DNA of 64,000 bases from Thiohalophilus thiocyanatoxydans (GTDB taxonomy: Bacteria > Pseudomonadota > Gammaproteobacteria > UBA6429 > Thiohalophilaceae): NCBI RefSeq assembly GCF_004366735.1, contig NZ_SOQX01000004.1:1-64000 (forward strand), in the 5' to 3' direction. Numbering within the stretch: position 1 is the first letter of the stretch; the number at the start of each line of letters is the position of its first letter. The translations under genes were made by a program, and so were the position numbers. Positions 1 to 7,708 of this stretch are shown here, piece by piece. The notes under the pieces are model-generated. The model saw only the letters and a program-made list of their open reading frames with translations, searched no databases and was not told the origin of the DNA.

Positions 1-43
1 ACAGGACCAGCGAGGGAGAAGCTGTCCTTACTGGACACTCAAA

Positions 44-91
44 GTGTAACCCATGTCCCTGGACAAAAGTGTTACCGATGTCCCTGACTCG
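44..91. repeat. Two tandem copies of a 25-bp unit at the left edge
   Basis: GTGTAACCCATGTCCCTGG and GTGTTACCGATGTCCCTGA lie exactly 25 bp apart. Sequence of this style is often seen next to transposase genes of the IS481/IS3 type, and an IS481 remnant exists at about 36.1-36.4 kb, so this may be the outer end of an insertion element whose body lies left of the window. That link is inference; only the direct repeat is seen. Confidence 0.4.
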
Positions 92-170
92 TACAGTAAA
101 ATTAGAAGATGATGGTACACAGGTAGCCACACTTCGTGTTGCATCTAAAGATGGGGGGGGTTTATTGTAA
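78..170 (+). pseudogene. Short 30-aa reading frame, probable C-terminal remnant of a cut gene
   Basis: An open frame runs from ATG 78 to TAA 168-170 and encodes a peptide with the core VKLEDDGTQVATLRVASKDG. The first few codons lie inside the second copy of the 25-bp direct repeat, so the apparent start was probably supplied by the repeat and the real 5' part lost. The stop overlaps the ATG of the next gene by one base (TAATG), an arrangement typical of translational coupling. The family is not recognised. It could also be a chance frame. Confidence 0.3.
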
Positions 171-367
171 TGGCTAAAACTGTAAGCGCTGATGGGCCAA
201 TTCTACGCCCGGGTCAGCTTGTAGGTTGGCAAGCGATCAAGTATATGAAAGAACTTGGCGAGCAAACTGACGACGACCGATTTGGCTGGGTTGGTCTAAT
301 TATTGGTACATTAAAGCCCGATTATGAAAATGGTAGTTGGGCAGGGGACAAACGATTCCAGCCCTAA
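170..367 (+). CDS. Hypothetical 65-aa protein, first ORF of a cassette-like array
   Basis: The predicted protein begins MAKTVSADGPILRPGQLVGW, is soluble and has no signal peptide or membrane segment. A G-run sits just upstream of ATG 170, but no clean Shine-Dalgarno site is visible. The stop lies a few bases before an attC-like site, as expected for a gene cassette, and its base composition is lower in GC than the chromosome to the right. I do not recognise the family and propose no function. Confidence 0.5.
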   Translation: MAKTVSADGPILRPGQLVGWQAIKYMKELGEQTDDDRFGWVGLIIGTLKPDYENGSWAGDKRFQP

Positions 368-452
368 TAATTAGGTTTAAATTCGCTCCCTACATTCGCT
401 TAGGCCTCGGGGTCGCTGCGCGCCCCTCGGCCATTTAACCAAAACGTTATGT
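363..452 (+). other. attC-like recombination site 1
   Basis: The segment between the first and second small ORFs can fold like an attC site. GGTTTAAA (374-381) pairs with TTTAACC (434-440), leaving one unpaired base. A GC-rich central stem is formed around GGCC/GGGG and CCCC/GGCC (403-432), and the segment ends in GTTATGT (446-452), matching the core-site consensus GTTRRRY. The left outer box (near CCTAAT) is poor. The right-hand box is the boundary of the next cassette. Confidence 0.5.
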
Positions 453-473
453 GTTCAAGGAATAGTAAGAGCA

Positions 474-974
474 ATGGATAACCCATTTTGGTTTAACCTG
501 GTTAAGCAGTGGAAAGAGAAAGGAATGGGTCACTATGGCGTCTGTTTTCCATTTCTGGCTGGTGCGGTATGTCGGGAAAGCGGTGAGGAGGTCACTAAAG
601 AATTCGTGGAGGCTATATTCCGAGAAATCCTTAACAAGCCTGTACAGGGTTACTACTGCGAGGTTCGTTGGTGCGGAAACATTGATGAGCCAGTGGTGTC
701 AATCGAGAAGAACAGCGACATAAAGAATAAGGCGATTCAAGAGAAATACGAAACCCAGGAAAATCAACCCTCGCTAGCATTCACTTCTGATGTGATGAGC
801 ATGCTTACCCTTGACTGCTCTACTAAAGAGGAATGTCTGGAGAAGTTGGTATTAATGACATTGGAAAAGGCGCGGAAGGGTATGTTTTCGAAAAACAACG
901 GCGTATTCGGCGACTTTACCGATAATGAAATCGAATTTATCGAAGATGTTGCGGCAAACACAAGCAACACATAA
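474..974 (+). CDS. Hypothetical 166-aa cassette protein
   Basis: A soluble, acidic protein starting MDNPFWFNLVKQWKEKGMGH, without signal peptide or membrane helices. Four cysteines lie in the first 70 residues or so, but they do not form a recognisable metal motif. ATG 474 is preceded by AT-rich sequence with a weak purine stretch. The stop TAA (972-974) is inside the left box (ACATAAC, 969-975) of the following attC-like site, which is classic cassette geometry. Codon use and GC differ from the genes beyond 1.46 kb. The family is unknown to me. Confidence 0.6.
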   Translation: MDNPFWFNLVKQWKEKGMGHYGVCFPFLAGAVCRESGEEVTKEFVEAIFREILNKPVQGYYCEVRWCGNIDEPVVSIEKNSDIKNKAIQEKYETQENQPSLAFTSDVMSMLTLDCSTKEECLEKLVLMTLEKARKGMFSKNNGVFGDFTDNEIEFIEDVAANTSNT

Positions 975-1064
975 CAAGACGCTCGTTCGGACACAAACTA
1001 CGCTGCACTTCGTTTGCGCCGCACGGCTTGGTCGTTGATGAATGGCCGCTTGTGGCCGTTATGT
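969..1064 (+). other. attC-like recombination site 2
   Basis: The outer boxes ACATAAC (969-975) and GTTATGT (1058-1064) are exact reverse complements. Inner arms GACaCAA (989-995) and TTGGTC (1029-1034) pair with one extrahelical base, and the centre holds the CTGCACTTCGTTTGCGC segment common in attC sites. The length of 96 bp is in the normal range. This is the best of the three sites. Confidence 0.7.
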
Positions 1065-1093
1065 GACCCAGGTAGAAATTGAGTGATATATAA

Positions 1094-1333
1094 ATGAAAG
1101 AGTTTTTAATATATTGTTTAATGAAGCAGTGGTGGAATATTGGTTTTTCATTATTCTTGATTTTTATGGGAATTGTTATTGCTAAAAGGCCTGTTCTGTG
1201 GAACATAATATTGCAAGAATATCAAGGTTACTTGGTAGGAGGGACAATTTCTATTACGGGCATTATTTACCTTGTTACTACTTTAGCTTATTCCCGGAGT
1301 GTTATTAAAGAGAATAAAAACTATCACACATAA
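1094..1333 (+). CDS. Hypothetical 79-aa membrane protein in the cassette array
   Basis: The protein has two predicted transmembrane segments, roughly residues 12-30 (WWNIGFSLFLIFMGIVIA) and 45-68 (YLVGGTISITGIIYLVTTLA), linked by a short loop and followed by a charged tail. The gene is very AT-rich compared with the flanking chromosome, which suggests transfer. Its stop codon is embedded in the left box of the third attC-like site. The start at ATG 1094 is tentative, because an in-frame ATG also lies at residue 10. Function unknown; small two-helix proteins are common in integron cassettes. Confidence 0.55.
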   Translation: MKEFLIYCLMKQWWNIGFSLFLIFMGIVIAKRPVLWNIILQEYQGYLVGGTISITGIIYLVTTLAYSRSVIKENKNYHT

Positions 1334-1436
1334 CAAGCAGTTCAATGTCGCTCCCTACGGTTGCCGGACCTATCAATAAGCGTCGGTCCCTTATCCTTAT
1401 TGTTGAATGGCCGCTCCTGGCCGAAAGCGGTAACTG
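1328..1436 (+). other. attC-like recombination site 3, degenerate right end
   Basis: The left box is ACATAAC (1328-1334). The inner arms GTTCAA (1340-1345) and TTGAAT (1403-1408) pair, and a central stem GGACC (1366-1370)/GGTCC (1385-1389) is present. The right box reads GGTAACTG (1429-1436), which departs from GTTRRRY, so this may be the end of the array or a decayed junction. The native chromosome (photolyase) starts right after it. Confidence 0.5.
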
Positions 1437-1464
1437 ACAGGGTGGAATTCCATGAACAGTATAC

Positions 1465-2886
1465 TTATTTCCCGGTTATCTGCTTTTTATATATTTCCAG
1501 AGCCGCTTCCCGAGTGGCCTTGAGATCAATAATCGGTTCCGGATAGTCCTTCCCGATAATGCACTCCGCCTGTTGTTGAACCTCCTCCGGTGCCTTCCAC
1601 GGCTCATGGATGTATTTGTTCGGCAGTTTGGCCAGTTCCGGCACCCACCGGCGGATATACAGTCCATTTTTATCAAACTTCTGGCTCTGGGTGACGGGGT
1701 TGAAGATGCGAAAGTACGGTGCGGCGTCAACGCCGCAGCCGGCGACCCACTGCCAGTTCATGCTATTGGCGGCGAGATCGGCATCCACCAGGGTGTCCCA
1801 GAACCATTCGGCGCCTTTTTTCCAGTGAACCATCCCGTTCTTTGTTAAAAACGAGGCGACGATCATGCGTACCCGGTTGTGCATATAACCGGTCTGCCAC
1901 AGCTCGCGCATACCGGCGTCGACCAGGGGATAGCCGGTGCGGCCCTGTTGCCAGGCCTGTAGCAGTTTCTTCGATGTTTTCCATTTGACGTGGTTGAACC
2001 GTTGATCGAACGGTTTGTCGGTGGTGTGCGGAAAGTGGAACAACACGGAATAGGCGAAGTCCCGCCAGATCAGCTCGCGAATGAAACTTGTGCCCTGGCG
2101 GCGCCGATCCTGGCGATCCAGTTCCCCCAGGATGGCGCGCACGCTGATCTCGCCGAAGTGCAGATGGGGTGACAGGCGGGAGGTGCCTTGCTGCGAGGGC
2201 ACATCCCGTGCCTGGTGATAATCCGCCAGATCGTTGCGCAGAAATCGGCTCAGCCGCTTCCAGGCCCCGGCCTCGCCAGGCTGCCAATGGTCGTTAAAGC
2301 CGCTGTCCCAGCCGATGGTGGGTAACAGATCCAGATCGGCAATCTTCTTGGATTTGATCCGGGTGGCGACGCCGGGTAACTGTTTTGGCGCAGGGTAGAC
2401 ATGATTGTCCCACCCTTCGCGCAGATAGCATTTGTAAAACGGGGTGAAGACCTTGTAGGGCTGCCCGCTCAGGTTGCGCACGGTGTCCGGTTCGCGCAGC
2501 AGGTTGCCCTGGTAGACGCTGAAGGTGATGCCGTTCTCGTTTAACTGCCGGCGCAGTTGTTTGTCCCGTTTGAGCCCGGCCGGTTCATAGACCCGGTTAC
2601 AATACACGGTATCGGCGCCGGTTTCGTTAATAAGCTGTTGCAGTACCTCGGTGCTTTGTCCATCTCGGATGATCAAACGGCTGCCAAGCTGCTTGAGTTT
2701 GTCCGCCAGGGCGGTGAGGCTGTGGTGCAACCACCAGCGGCTGGCGGCACCGGCGACCCAGGCGGTCGTGTCATCGTGTATATATATAGGAATGATCCGA
2801 CTGGCATCGGTCAGCGCCGCCTGCAGGGCCGGGTTGTCGTGCAGGCGCAGATCCTGCCGGAACCAGAGGATCAGGGGACGGGACAC
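1465..2886 (-). CDS. phrB: Deoxyribodipyrimidine photo-lyase (class I CPD photolyase)
   Basis: A flavoprotein that splits cyclobutane pyrimidine dimers using blue light. The protein has 473 aa, almost the length of E. coli PhrB. An N-terminal antenna domain (LILWFRQDLRLHDNPAL, residues 5-21) is followed by the helical FAD-binding domain with TGYPLVDAGMREL, GYMHNRVRM and the conserved NWQWVAGCGVDAAPYFRIFNP block near residues 375-395. The start is GTG 2886. The gene lies 16 bp behind the O-methyltransferase on the same strand, so the two are probably co-transcribed. Confidence in family is high. Confidence 0.95.
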   Translation of the reverse strand: MSRPLILWFRQDLRLHDNPALQAALTDASRIIPIYIHDDTTAWVAGAASRWWLHHSLTALADKLKQLGSRLIIRDGQSTEVLQQLINETGADTVYCNRVYEPAGLKRDKQLRRQLNENGITFSVYQGNLLREPDTVRNLSGQPYKVFTPFYKCYLREGWDNHVYPAPKQLPGVATRIKSKKIADLDLLPTIGWDSGFNDHWQPGEAGAWKRLSRFLRNDLADYHQARDVPSQQGTSRLSPHLHFGEISVRAILGELDRQDRRRQGTSFIRELIWRDFAYSVLFHFPHTTDKPFDQRFNHVKWKTSKKLLQAWQQGRTGYPLVDAGMRELWQTGYMHNRVRMIVASFLTKNGMVHWKKGAEWFWDTLVDADLAANSMNWQWVAGCGVDAAPYFRIFNPVTQSQKFDKNGLYIRRWVPELAKLPNKYIHEPWKAPEEVQQQAECIIGKDYPEPIIDLKATREAALEIYKKQITGK

Positions 2887-2902
2887 TCGGTGCGGGCCGG
2901 GT

Positions 2903-3565
2903 TCAGCGTTTGAGCGCGAGGGTCAGCCCATCCCCGATCGGCAACAGGCTGATGTCCACCCGCGAGTCGCTGTGCAGGGCGTCGTTGACGTCGCGGATCG
3001 CCACGGTATCCTCGTCGTTGACGTCGGGATCGGCGACATGGCCACTCCACAGGGTATTGTCGATGGCAATGATCCCGCCCTTGCGGATCAGCTTGAGACA
3101 CTGCTCGTAATAGGTCAGATAATGGGTTTTGTCGGCGTCGATGAAGGCAAAGTCAAAACTGTTGGCGTTGCCGTGGTCGATCAGTTTCTGCAGGGTCTTG
3201 TCGGCCGGGGCCAGCAGCAGTTCGATCTTCTGGTTAACCCCGGCCTCCCGCCAGTAGCGTTGCGCCATGTCGGTCCATTCCCGGTTGATGTCACAGGCGA
3301 CCAGGCGACCGTCCGCGGGGAGCGCGTCGGCGATACACAGTGCGCTGTAGCCGGTGAAGACGCCGACCTCGATCGCCTGTCGGGCGCCCAGCAGCTTGAT
3401 CAGCAGGTTCAGGAACTGTCCCTGCTCCGGCGAGATCTGCATGCGCGCCATCTCCAGGGTGGCGGTCTCCTCGCGCAGCTGTTTTAACAGTGCGCTCTCG
3501 CGCAGGGAGTGTGCCAGCAGATAATCGTAAACCGTGTCATTCAGGTTCAGGGTGCGGTTGGACAT
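2903..3565 (-). CDS. SAM-dependent O-methyltransferase (caffeoyl-CoA OMT family)
   Basis: A 220-aa class I methyltransferase of the small bacterial O-methyltransferase group. The pattern EVGVFTGYSALCIADALP forms the SAM-binding motif I, FDFAFIDADKTHYLTYYE contains the metal-binding aspartates, and IAIDNTLWSGHVADP is the conserved later motif. ATG 3565 was chosen because MSNRTLNLNDTVYDYLL matches the usual N-terminus and an AGG lies 7 bases upstream; the longer frame upstream is unsupported. The natural substrate cannot be read from sequence. It is probably in an operon with phrB. Confidence 0.9.
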   Translation of the reverse strand: MSNRTLNLNDTVYDYLLAHSLRESALLKQLREETATLEMARMQISPEQGQFLNLLIKLLGARQAIEVGVFTGYSALCIADALPADGRLVACDINREWTDMAQRYWREAGVNQKIELLLAPADKTLQKLIDHGNANSFDFAFIDADKTHYLTYYEQCLKLIRKGGIIAIDNTLWSGHVADPDVNDEDTVAIRDVNDALHSDSRVDISLLPIGDGLTLALKR

Positions 3566-3680
3566 GTGCTGCCTCGTCATTGGCCACAAAGATGCCGTCG
3601 CAAGCCGACGGGGTTTACCGTTATGGTAAACTAGCCGTCGGCAAATGCAATTCATCCGGCAAAGGCGGCATACCGCAGTT

Positions 3681-4439
3681 ATGGCCATTCTCTGGGAAAA
3701 GACCTGGCAGGGCTCGAAATATCAGGTGCGTGCCGCGGGGCGGACCCGCCGTCTGTATACCGACGGGGTGTTTCACAGCCAGTATCATCCGCAACGGACC
3801 CTCTCGGGCGGCATCTGGGATCTGTTGTGGCTACCGGCGTTCTTTCGCCAACCGCCTGCATTTCGACGGGTACTGATGCTCGGCGTCGGCGGGGGGACGG
3901 TGTTTCATCAGTTACAGCGTTATGCCGATGTGACCGGGATGGTCGGCGTGGAACTCAATCCGATCCATGTGCAGGTTGCACAGGACTATTTCGAGATAGC
4001 ACGTTGTGGCGCGCAACTGCACCAGGCTGAGGCGGGGCAGTGGTTGCGTGATTACCGGGGGCCGAAATTCGACCTGATTATCGAGGACCTGTTCAGCGAA
4101 CAGGCGGGCGAGCCGGTCAGGGCGATCAAGGCGGATCAAAAATGGTTTGATCTGCTCAATCGTAATCTCTCCCGTGACGGGATTCTGGTGATGAATTTTG
4201 TCTCGCGCAAAAGCCTGCGCGACTCTGCCTGGTATCATCAGCCGAAGCTGCGCAAGGCGTTGCCACAGGGCTACCAGTTTACGCTTCCCGCCTTCGAAAA
4301 TTATATTGCCTGTTTTTTACGTCAGCCCTCATCCAGCCAGTTGTTGCGTGACCAGCTGAACGGGATACCGGAGCTGGCCCAGGAGATCAGCCGGGGAAAC
4401 TTCAATTTCACTGTACGGCGGTTACTGGCTGGCCGATAA
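3681..4439 (+). CDS. Spermidine-synthase-like methyltransferase-fold protein
   Basis: About 252 aa with a Rossmann fold like polyamine aminopropyltransferases. VLMLGVGGGTVFHQL is the glycine-rich nucleotide loop, GVELNPIHVQVAQDYF carries the acidic residue for the ligand ribose, and FDLIIEDLFSEQAG replaces the catalytic aspartate segment. The N-terminal SpeE tetramerisation domain is missing, as in many SpeE-like proteins of unknown activity. ATG 3645 is an alternative start; 3681 gives a better family N-terminus (AILWEKTWQGSKYQV). It is divergent from the O-methyltransferase gene. Polyamine synthesis is not assured. Confidence 0.7.
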   Translation: MAILWEKTWQGSKYQVRAAGRTRRLYTDGVFHSQYHPQRTLSGGIWDLLWLPAFFRQPPAFRRVLMLGVGGGTVFHQLQRYADVTGMVGVELNPIHVQVAQDYFEIARCGAQLHQAEAGQWLRDYRGPKFDLIIEDLFSEQAGEPVRAIKADQKWFDLLNRNLSRDGILVMNFVSRKSLRDSAWYHQPKLRKALPQGYQFTLPAFENYIACFLRQPSSSQLLRDQLNGIPELAQEISRGNFNFTVRRLLAGR

Positions 4440-4476
4440 TCGGGCAGATGATCAATTTCTGAGAATTATTTGGACT

Positions 4477-5517
4477 ATGGCAGCGAAAAAGAAAGTCAGC
4501 AAAAAGAAGAGCGCGGCAAAGAAGAAGACCAAAAAGAAAGCCGTGCGCAAGAAAAAAACCGGCAAGCTGGCACCGCGCAAGGAACAACGCGGCCTGAAGG
4601 CCGAGCAGGTCGTTCTGCCGCTGGACGACAACGCCGTGGCGCCGCTGATCGACGAGATTCAGGCCGTCGGCGGGGCCGCCATCGGCGCCTACCGCGAGCC
4701 GCTGTCCGGCCGGCCGGTGGTGATGGCGGTGCTCCCTTTCAAGGCGGTACAGCCGACGCCGTTTCAGCGGGATCTCTCCCCGACCCACGTCAAGCGCCTG
4801 GCCGAGAAGATCGAGGAGAGCGGCTCGTTTCTGGATCCGCTGATCGTGGTTCGGGGGGATGACGGCAGCCTCTGGACCCCCAACGGTCGGCATCGGCTGG
4901 CAGCGGCCAAGATGCTGGGGCTGCGCCAGATCACGGCACTGGTCTCGCCGGACGAAGAGCTGGCCTTTCGGATCCTGGCCCTGAATACCGAGAAGGCGCA
5001 TAACCTCAAGGATCGCAGCCTGGAAGTGATCCGCATGGCCCACAGCCTGGCCGAGAGCAAGCCGCGCGCCAAGGAAGTGGATTACAGCGCCGAGTTCGAG
5101 GCGCCAGAGCTGCTGACCCTGGGGATGATCTATTCGCAAAACAAACGTTTCGCCGGCGGCGCCTACAGCCCGATGCTGAAAAAACTGGATCGCTTCAGCG
5201 AGCGAACCCTGCGCGTCAGCCTGCGCGAGCGTGAGGCCCAGGCGGCCCGCTTGCAGGAGATCGATGTGCAGGTGAAAAAGATCATCGAGAAGTTAAAGGC
5301 GCGCGGCTTCAAGTCGCCCTACCTGCGCAACTACGTGGTGGCGCGGATCAATCCGGTGCGCTTTCATCGTGCCAAAAAAGGCGATACCACGCCGCCGATG
5401 AGTGTGTCGGCGGCGCTGACGCGTATGGCCTCTGCAGCGAAAAAATTCAATCTCGATTCGGTCAAGCCCGGCGAGCTGGCGCTGGTGGCTGCCATGTCGG
5501 GGGGAGAAGGGTCGTGA
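4477..5517 (+). CDS. ParB/sulfiredoxin-fold protein with lysine-rich N-terminal tail
   Basis: 346 aa. Residues 1-30 are an AAKKK/KKKSAAKKKTKKK-type basic tail like those of histone H1-like bacterial proteins. A ParB N-terminal-like domain follows (VQPTPFQRDLSPTHVKRLAEKI, then DPLIVV and TPNGRHRLAAAKMLG, residues 88-150). The C-terminal half is helical with RFSERTLRVSLREREAQAARL. It is probably a nucleic-acid-binding protein, but it sits away from any parA, so plasmid or chromosome partitioning is not indicated. It overlaps the next gene by four bases (GTGA), which suggests translational coupling with a YkgJ-like protein and rlmM. Confidence 0.75.
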   Translation: MAAKKKVSKKKSAAKKKTKKKAVRKKKTGKLAPRKEQRGLKAEQVVLPLDDNAVAPLIDEIQAVGGAAIGAYREPLSGRPVVMAVLPFKAVQPTPFQRDLSPTHVKRLAEKIEESGSFLDPLIVVRGDDGSLWTPNGRHRLAAAKMLGLRQITALVSPDEELAFRILALNTEKAHNLKDRSLEVIRMAHSLAESKPRAKEVDYSAEFEAPELLTLGMIYSQNKRFAGGAYSPMLKKLDRFSERTLRVSLREREAQAARLQEIDVQVKKIIEKLKARGFKSPYLRNYVVARINPVRFHRAKKGDTTPPMSVSAALTRMASAAKKFNLDSVKPGELALVAAMSGGEGS

Positions 5518-5801
5518 CAACGATCGCTCAGTTGAAACAATCCGACCGCATGGCGTGCCGCGCCGGTTGTGGCGCCTGTTGTATTGCACCGTCTATCTCC
5601 TCGCCGATCCCCGGCATGCCGCAGGGCAAACCGGCAGGCGTGCGTTGTGTTCAGCTCGATGAGGCCAATCGATGCCGCCTGTTCGGTCAGCCCGAGCGTC
5701 CGGCGGTGTGTGAGCAGTTCAGCGCGACGCCGTCGATCTGTGGCGATGATACTGCGCAGGCGCTGGATAATCTGCACTGGCTCGAACGGCAGACAGGCTG
5801 A
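5514..5801 (+). CDS. YkgJ-family cysteine cluster protein
   Basis: 95 aa with eight cysteines in the family pattern: ACRAGCGACC (C15, C19, C22, C23), then C45, C54, C66 and C76. Proteins of this family are thought to bind zinc or an iron-sulfur cluster; the function is not settled. The GTG start at 5514 overlaps the stop of the ParB-like gene, and rlmM begins five bases downstream, so the three genes form a tight operon. Confidence 0.85.
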   Translation: MTTIAQLKQSDRMACRAGCGACCIAPSISSPIPGMPQGKPAGVRCVQLDEANRCRLFGQPERPAVCEQFSATPSICGDDTAQALDNLHWLERQTG

Positions 5802-5806
5802 GCGGC

Positions 5807-6871
5807 ATGTCGAGCTGGTTACTTTATTGCCGCGCCGGGTTTGAAAACGAATGCGCCGCCGAAATCCAGGGGGAGGCACTGCAGCGGGGCATCAGCGGGT
5901 ACTGCAAGGCCCGGGCGGACAGCGGCTATGTCACCTTCACCAGCCATGATCCCGGTGCTGATCTGTTCGCCGTGCTGGCACTGGAAGATCTGATCTTTAC
6001 CCGCCAGTGGTTTGCCATCTATGCGCTGCTCAATGATCTGCCGCTGGCCGATCGGCTGACGCCGATCCTGAGATTATTGCAGCAACAGCCTCACCAGTAT
6101 GCCGAATTTTTTATCGAAACCCCGGATACCAATACCGGCAAGGAGCTGCAGAAACTCTGCCGGGCCCTGGCTCGCCCGCTGGAATCGCAACTGGATGCCG
6201 GCGGGCTTTACCAGGCAAAGGCGGACGATCGACTGCATCTCTGCTTTCTCTCCACTCACGCCGCCTATGTCGGTTATGCGCCGCTGGCCAACAGCTCGAT
6301 CTGGCTGATGGGTATTCCGCGTCTGCGTGCCCCGCGCCAGGCGCCGAGCCGGTCGGCCCTCAAACTCGAAGAGGGCATACTGCGATTGATGTTCGAGGAC
6401 GAGCGCGAACAGTTTCTGCGCCCGGGTATGAAGGCAGTGGATCTGGGTGCTGCGCCCGGCGGCTGGAGCTGGCAACTGATCCAGCGGCATCTGTTTGTGA
6501 TCGCGGTGGATAACGGTCCCATGCAGGAGGAATTGCTGGAATCGGGACAGCTCGAACAGATCCGCGAAGACGGCTTCCGTTATCAGCCGTCAAAGAACGT
6601 TGACTGGATGGTGTGCGACATCGTCGACAAGCCGAAAAAAGTGACCGCCCTGATGGCGCGCTGGCTGGTCAACGGCTGGTGCCGGCATACGATCTTCAAT
6701 CTCAAACTGCCGATGAAAAAACGCTACCAGGAAGTGCAGCAGTGCCTGACCATGCTACATGATGAGCTGATCGCGGCCGGCATCGATGCGACGATTCGCT
6801 GCAAACAGCTCTACCACGATCGCGAAGAAGTTACCGTCTGTGTCCTTACTGCGGACGCCGCTGGAAAATAA
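5807..6871 (+). CDS. rlmM: 23S rRNA (cytidine-2498-2'-O)-methyltransferase RlmM
   Basis: The enzyme 2'-O-methylates C2498 in the peptidyl transferase region of 23S rRNA using SAM. The 354-aa length matches the family. The N-terminal THUMP-like part begins SSWLLYCRAGFENECAAEIQ, and the catalytic domain carries AVDLGAAPGGWSWQL (near residue 210), NVDWMVCDIVDKP and NLKLPMKKRY, giving the K-D-K-type catalytic layout of RrmJ relatives. The stop codon is followed immediately by a 21-nt repeat element that occurs at two other places in the window. Confidence 0.95.
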   Translation: MSSWLLYCRAGFENECAAEIQGEALQRGISGYCKARADSGYVTFTSHDPGADLFAVLALEDLIFTRQWFAIYALLNDLPLADRLTPILRLLQQQPHQYAEFFIETPDTNTGKELQKLCRALARPLESQLDAGGLYQAKADDRLHLCFLSTHAAYVGYAPLANSSIWLMGIPRLRAPRQAPSRSALKLEEGILRLMFEDEREQFLRPGMKAVDLGAAPGGWSWQLIQRHLFVIAVDNGPMQEELLESGQLEQIREDGFRYQPSKNVDWMVCDIVDKPKKVTALMARWLVNGWCRHTIFNLKLPMKKRYQEVQQCLTMLHDELIAAGIDATIRCKQLYHDREEVTVCVLTADAAGK

Positions 6872-7075
6872 CGTTTATGCCCGTTGTATGGGTGCAGAGG
6901 TCGCGGAGGCGCAGAGAAAATAAAATAATTCTATATAGGTGTGAAGTTCTGTTTTCGTGTAAAGAGTTTTCTTCCTGCCTGGTGTTTGGAAAACCGTATT
7001 CCCATTCTAACAAGAATACTATCAATGACTTTTTATAGTCTCCGCGGCTCCGCGACCTCCGCGTTAATCAGGAAG
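6872..7075. repeat. Intergenic palindromic repeat with a 21-nt dispersed element
   Basis: Directly after the rlmM stop lies CGTTTATGCCC...TTGTATGGG (6872-6892), identical to 26382-26402 and one base different from 49533-49553. The following GCAGAGGTCGCGGAGGCG (from about 6894) is mirrored by CTCCGCGACCTCCGCG (7051-7066), so the spacer can form a long hairpin between two convergent genes. No gene is seen in it. Confidence 0.65.
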
Positions 7076-7094
7076 CTTTTCGGTAAGGGGCGGT

Positions 7095-7667
7095 TTATTT
7101 GTCTTCTTCGTCGGACGGGACCGGCAGGGGCTTCTGGCCGGGGTAGGCGAAGTACTGGCGCGGGGCGTTGTCGGACTGGCCGGTGTTGATGTTGAATTTT
7201 CCGCGTTTGGGCTTCATCAGAATGATGTCGCTTTTGCGGGTGATGTCGATATCGTGTTCGAGCAATACCCGGCGATGGCGCTCGCAGACCTCTTCGGATT
7301 CACGGCGCAACAGGGCCTGGACATCCCGGCCGCGCAGCCAGTTATAGGCGGTGCGCCGGTACGGATAGGGGATCTCCATGATCTCGTTGATCAGGGTTTC
7401 AAGCTCGTCTGGTGAGGCGTTGCGATCTTTTTCGCTGCAGAATTGAATAATGTACTGATAGGGACCCTGCTCGTCCAGCTGCTCGATGTGCCGGGCGGCC
7501 AGGTCGGCATCCTCAAAACGCAGGGCCGCCTTGATCGGCACCAGCTGGTTGTCGGCCCCGAGAAAGATATCGCGTTTGGCCAGCCGGGACTGTTCGGCAC
7601 TGATCTGGCGCTCGATGCGAATCACGAAATATTCGTCGATGCGGCTGTCGGGTTGATTCGGGTTCAT
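7095..7667 (-). CDS. Hypothetical protein, 190 aa
   Basis: A soluble charged protein starting MNPNQPDSRIDEYFVIRIER and ending in an acidic tail (VPSDEEDK). No signal peptide, membrane helix or known catalytic motif is visible. The segment LETLINEIMEIPYPYRRTAY followed by REEVCERHRR-like sequence looks helical. It is convergent with rlmM and divergent from the histidine kinase, with only about 40 bp separating the two start regions, so a shared regulatory region is possible. I do not recognise the family. Confidence 0.6.
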   Translation of the reverse strand: MNPNQPDSRIDEYFVIRIERQISAEQSRLAKRDIFLGADNQLVPIKAALRFEDADLAARHIEQLDEQGPYQYIIQFCSEKDRNASPDELETLINEIMEIPYPYRRTAYNWLRGRDVQALLRRESEEVCERHRRVLLEHDIDITRKSDIILMKPKRGKFNINTGQSDNAPRQYFAYPGQKPLPVPSDEEDK

Positions 7668-7708
7668 ACGCTGAGAATAGCACGGATGCCGTCACAGCTG
7701 CAGGAGAC

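Larger units (their letters stand above)
168..1436 (+). mobile_element. Fragment of an integron gene-cassette array (three cassettes)
   Basis: Three small unrelated ORFs in the same orientation are each followed by a structured attC-like site, and stop codons overlap the left boxes of sites 2 and 3. The strip is AT-richer than its surroundings. No intI integrase or attI is visible, so the platform either lies left of the window or the array is a lone cluster (CALIN-type). The conclusion rests on site structure and layout, without any database comparison. Confidence 0.6.

Noticed and set aside
2651-3487. 278-aa plus-strand frame across photolyase and the O-methyltransferase
   Set aside because: It runs antisense to two genes with clear catalytic motifs and shows no motif itself.
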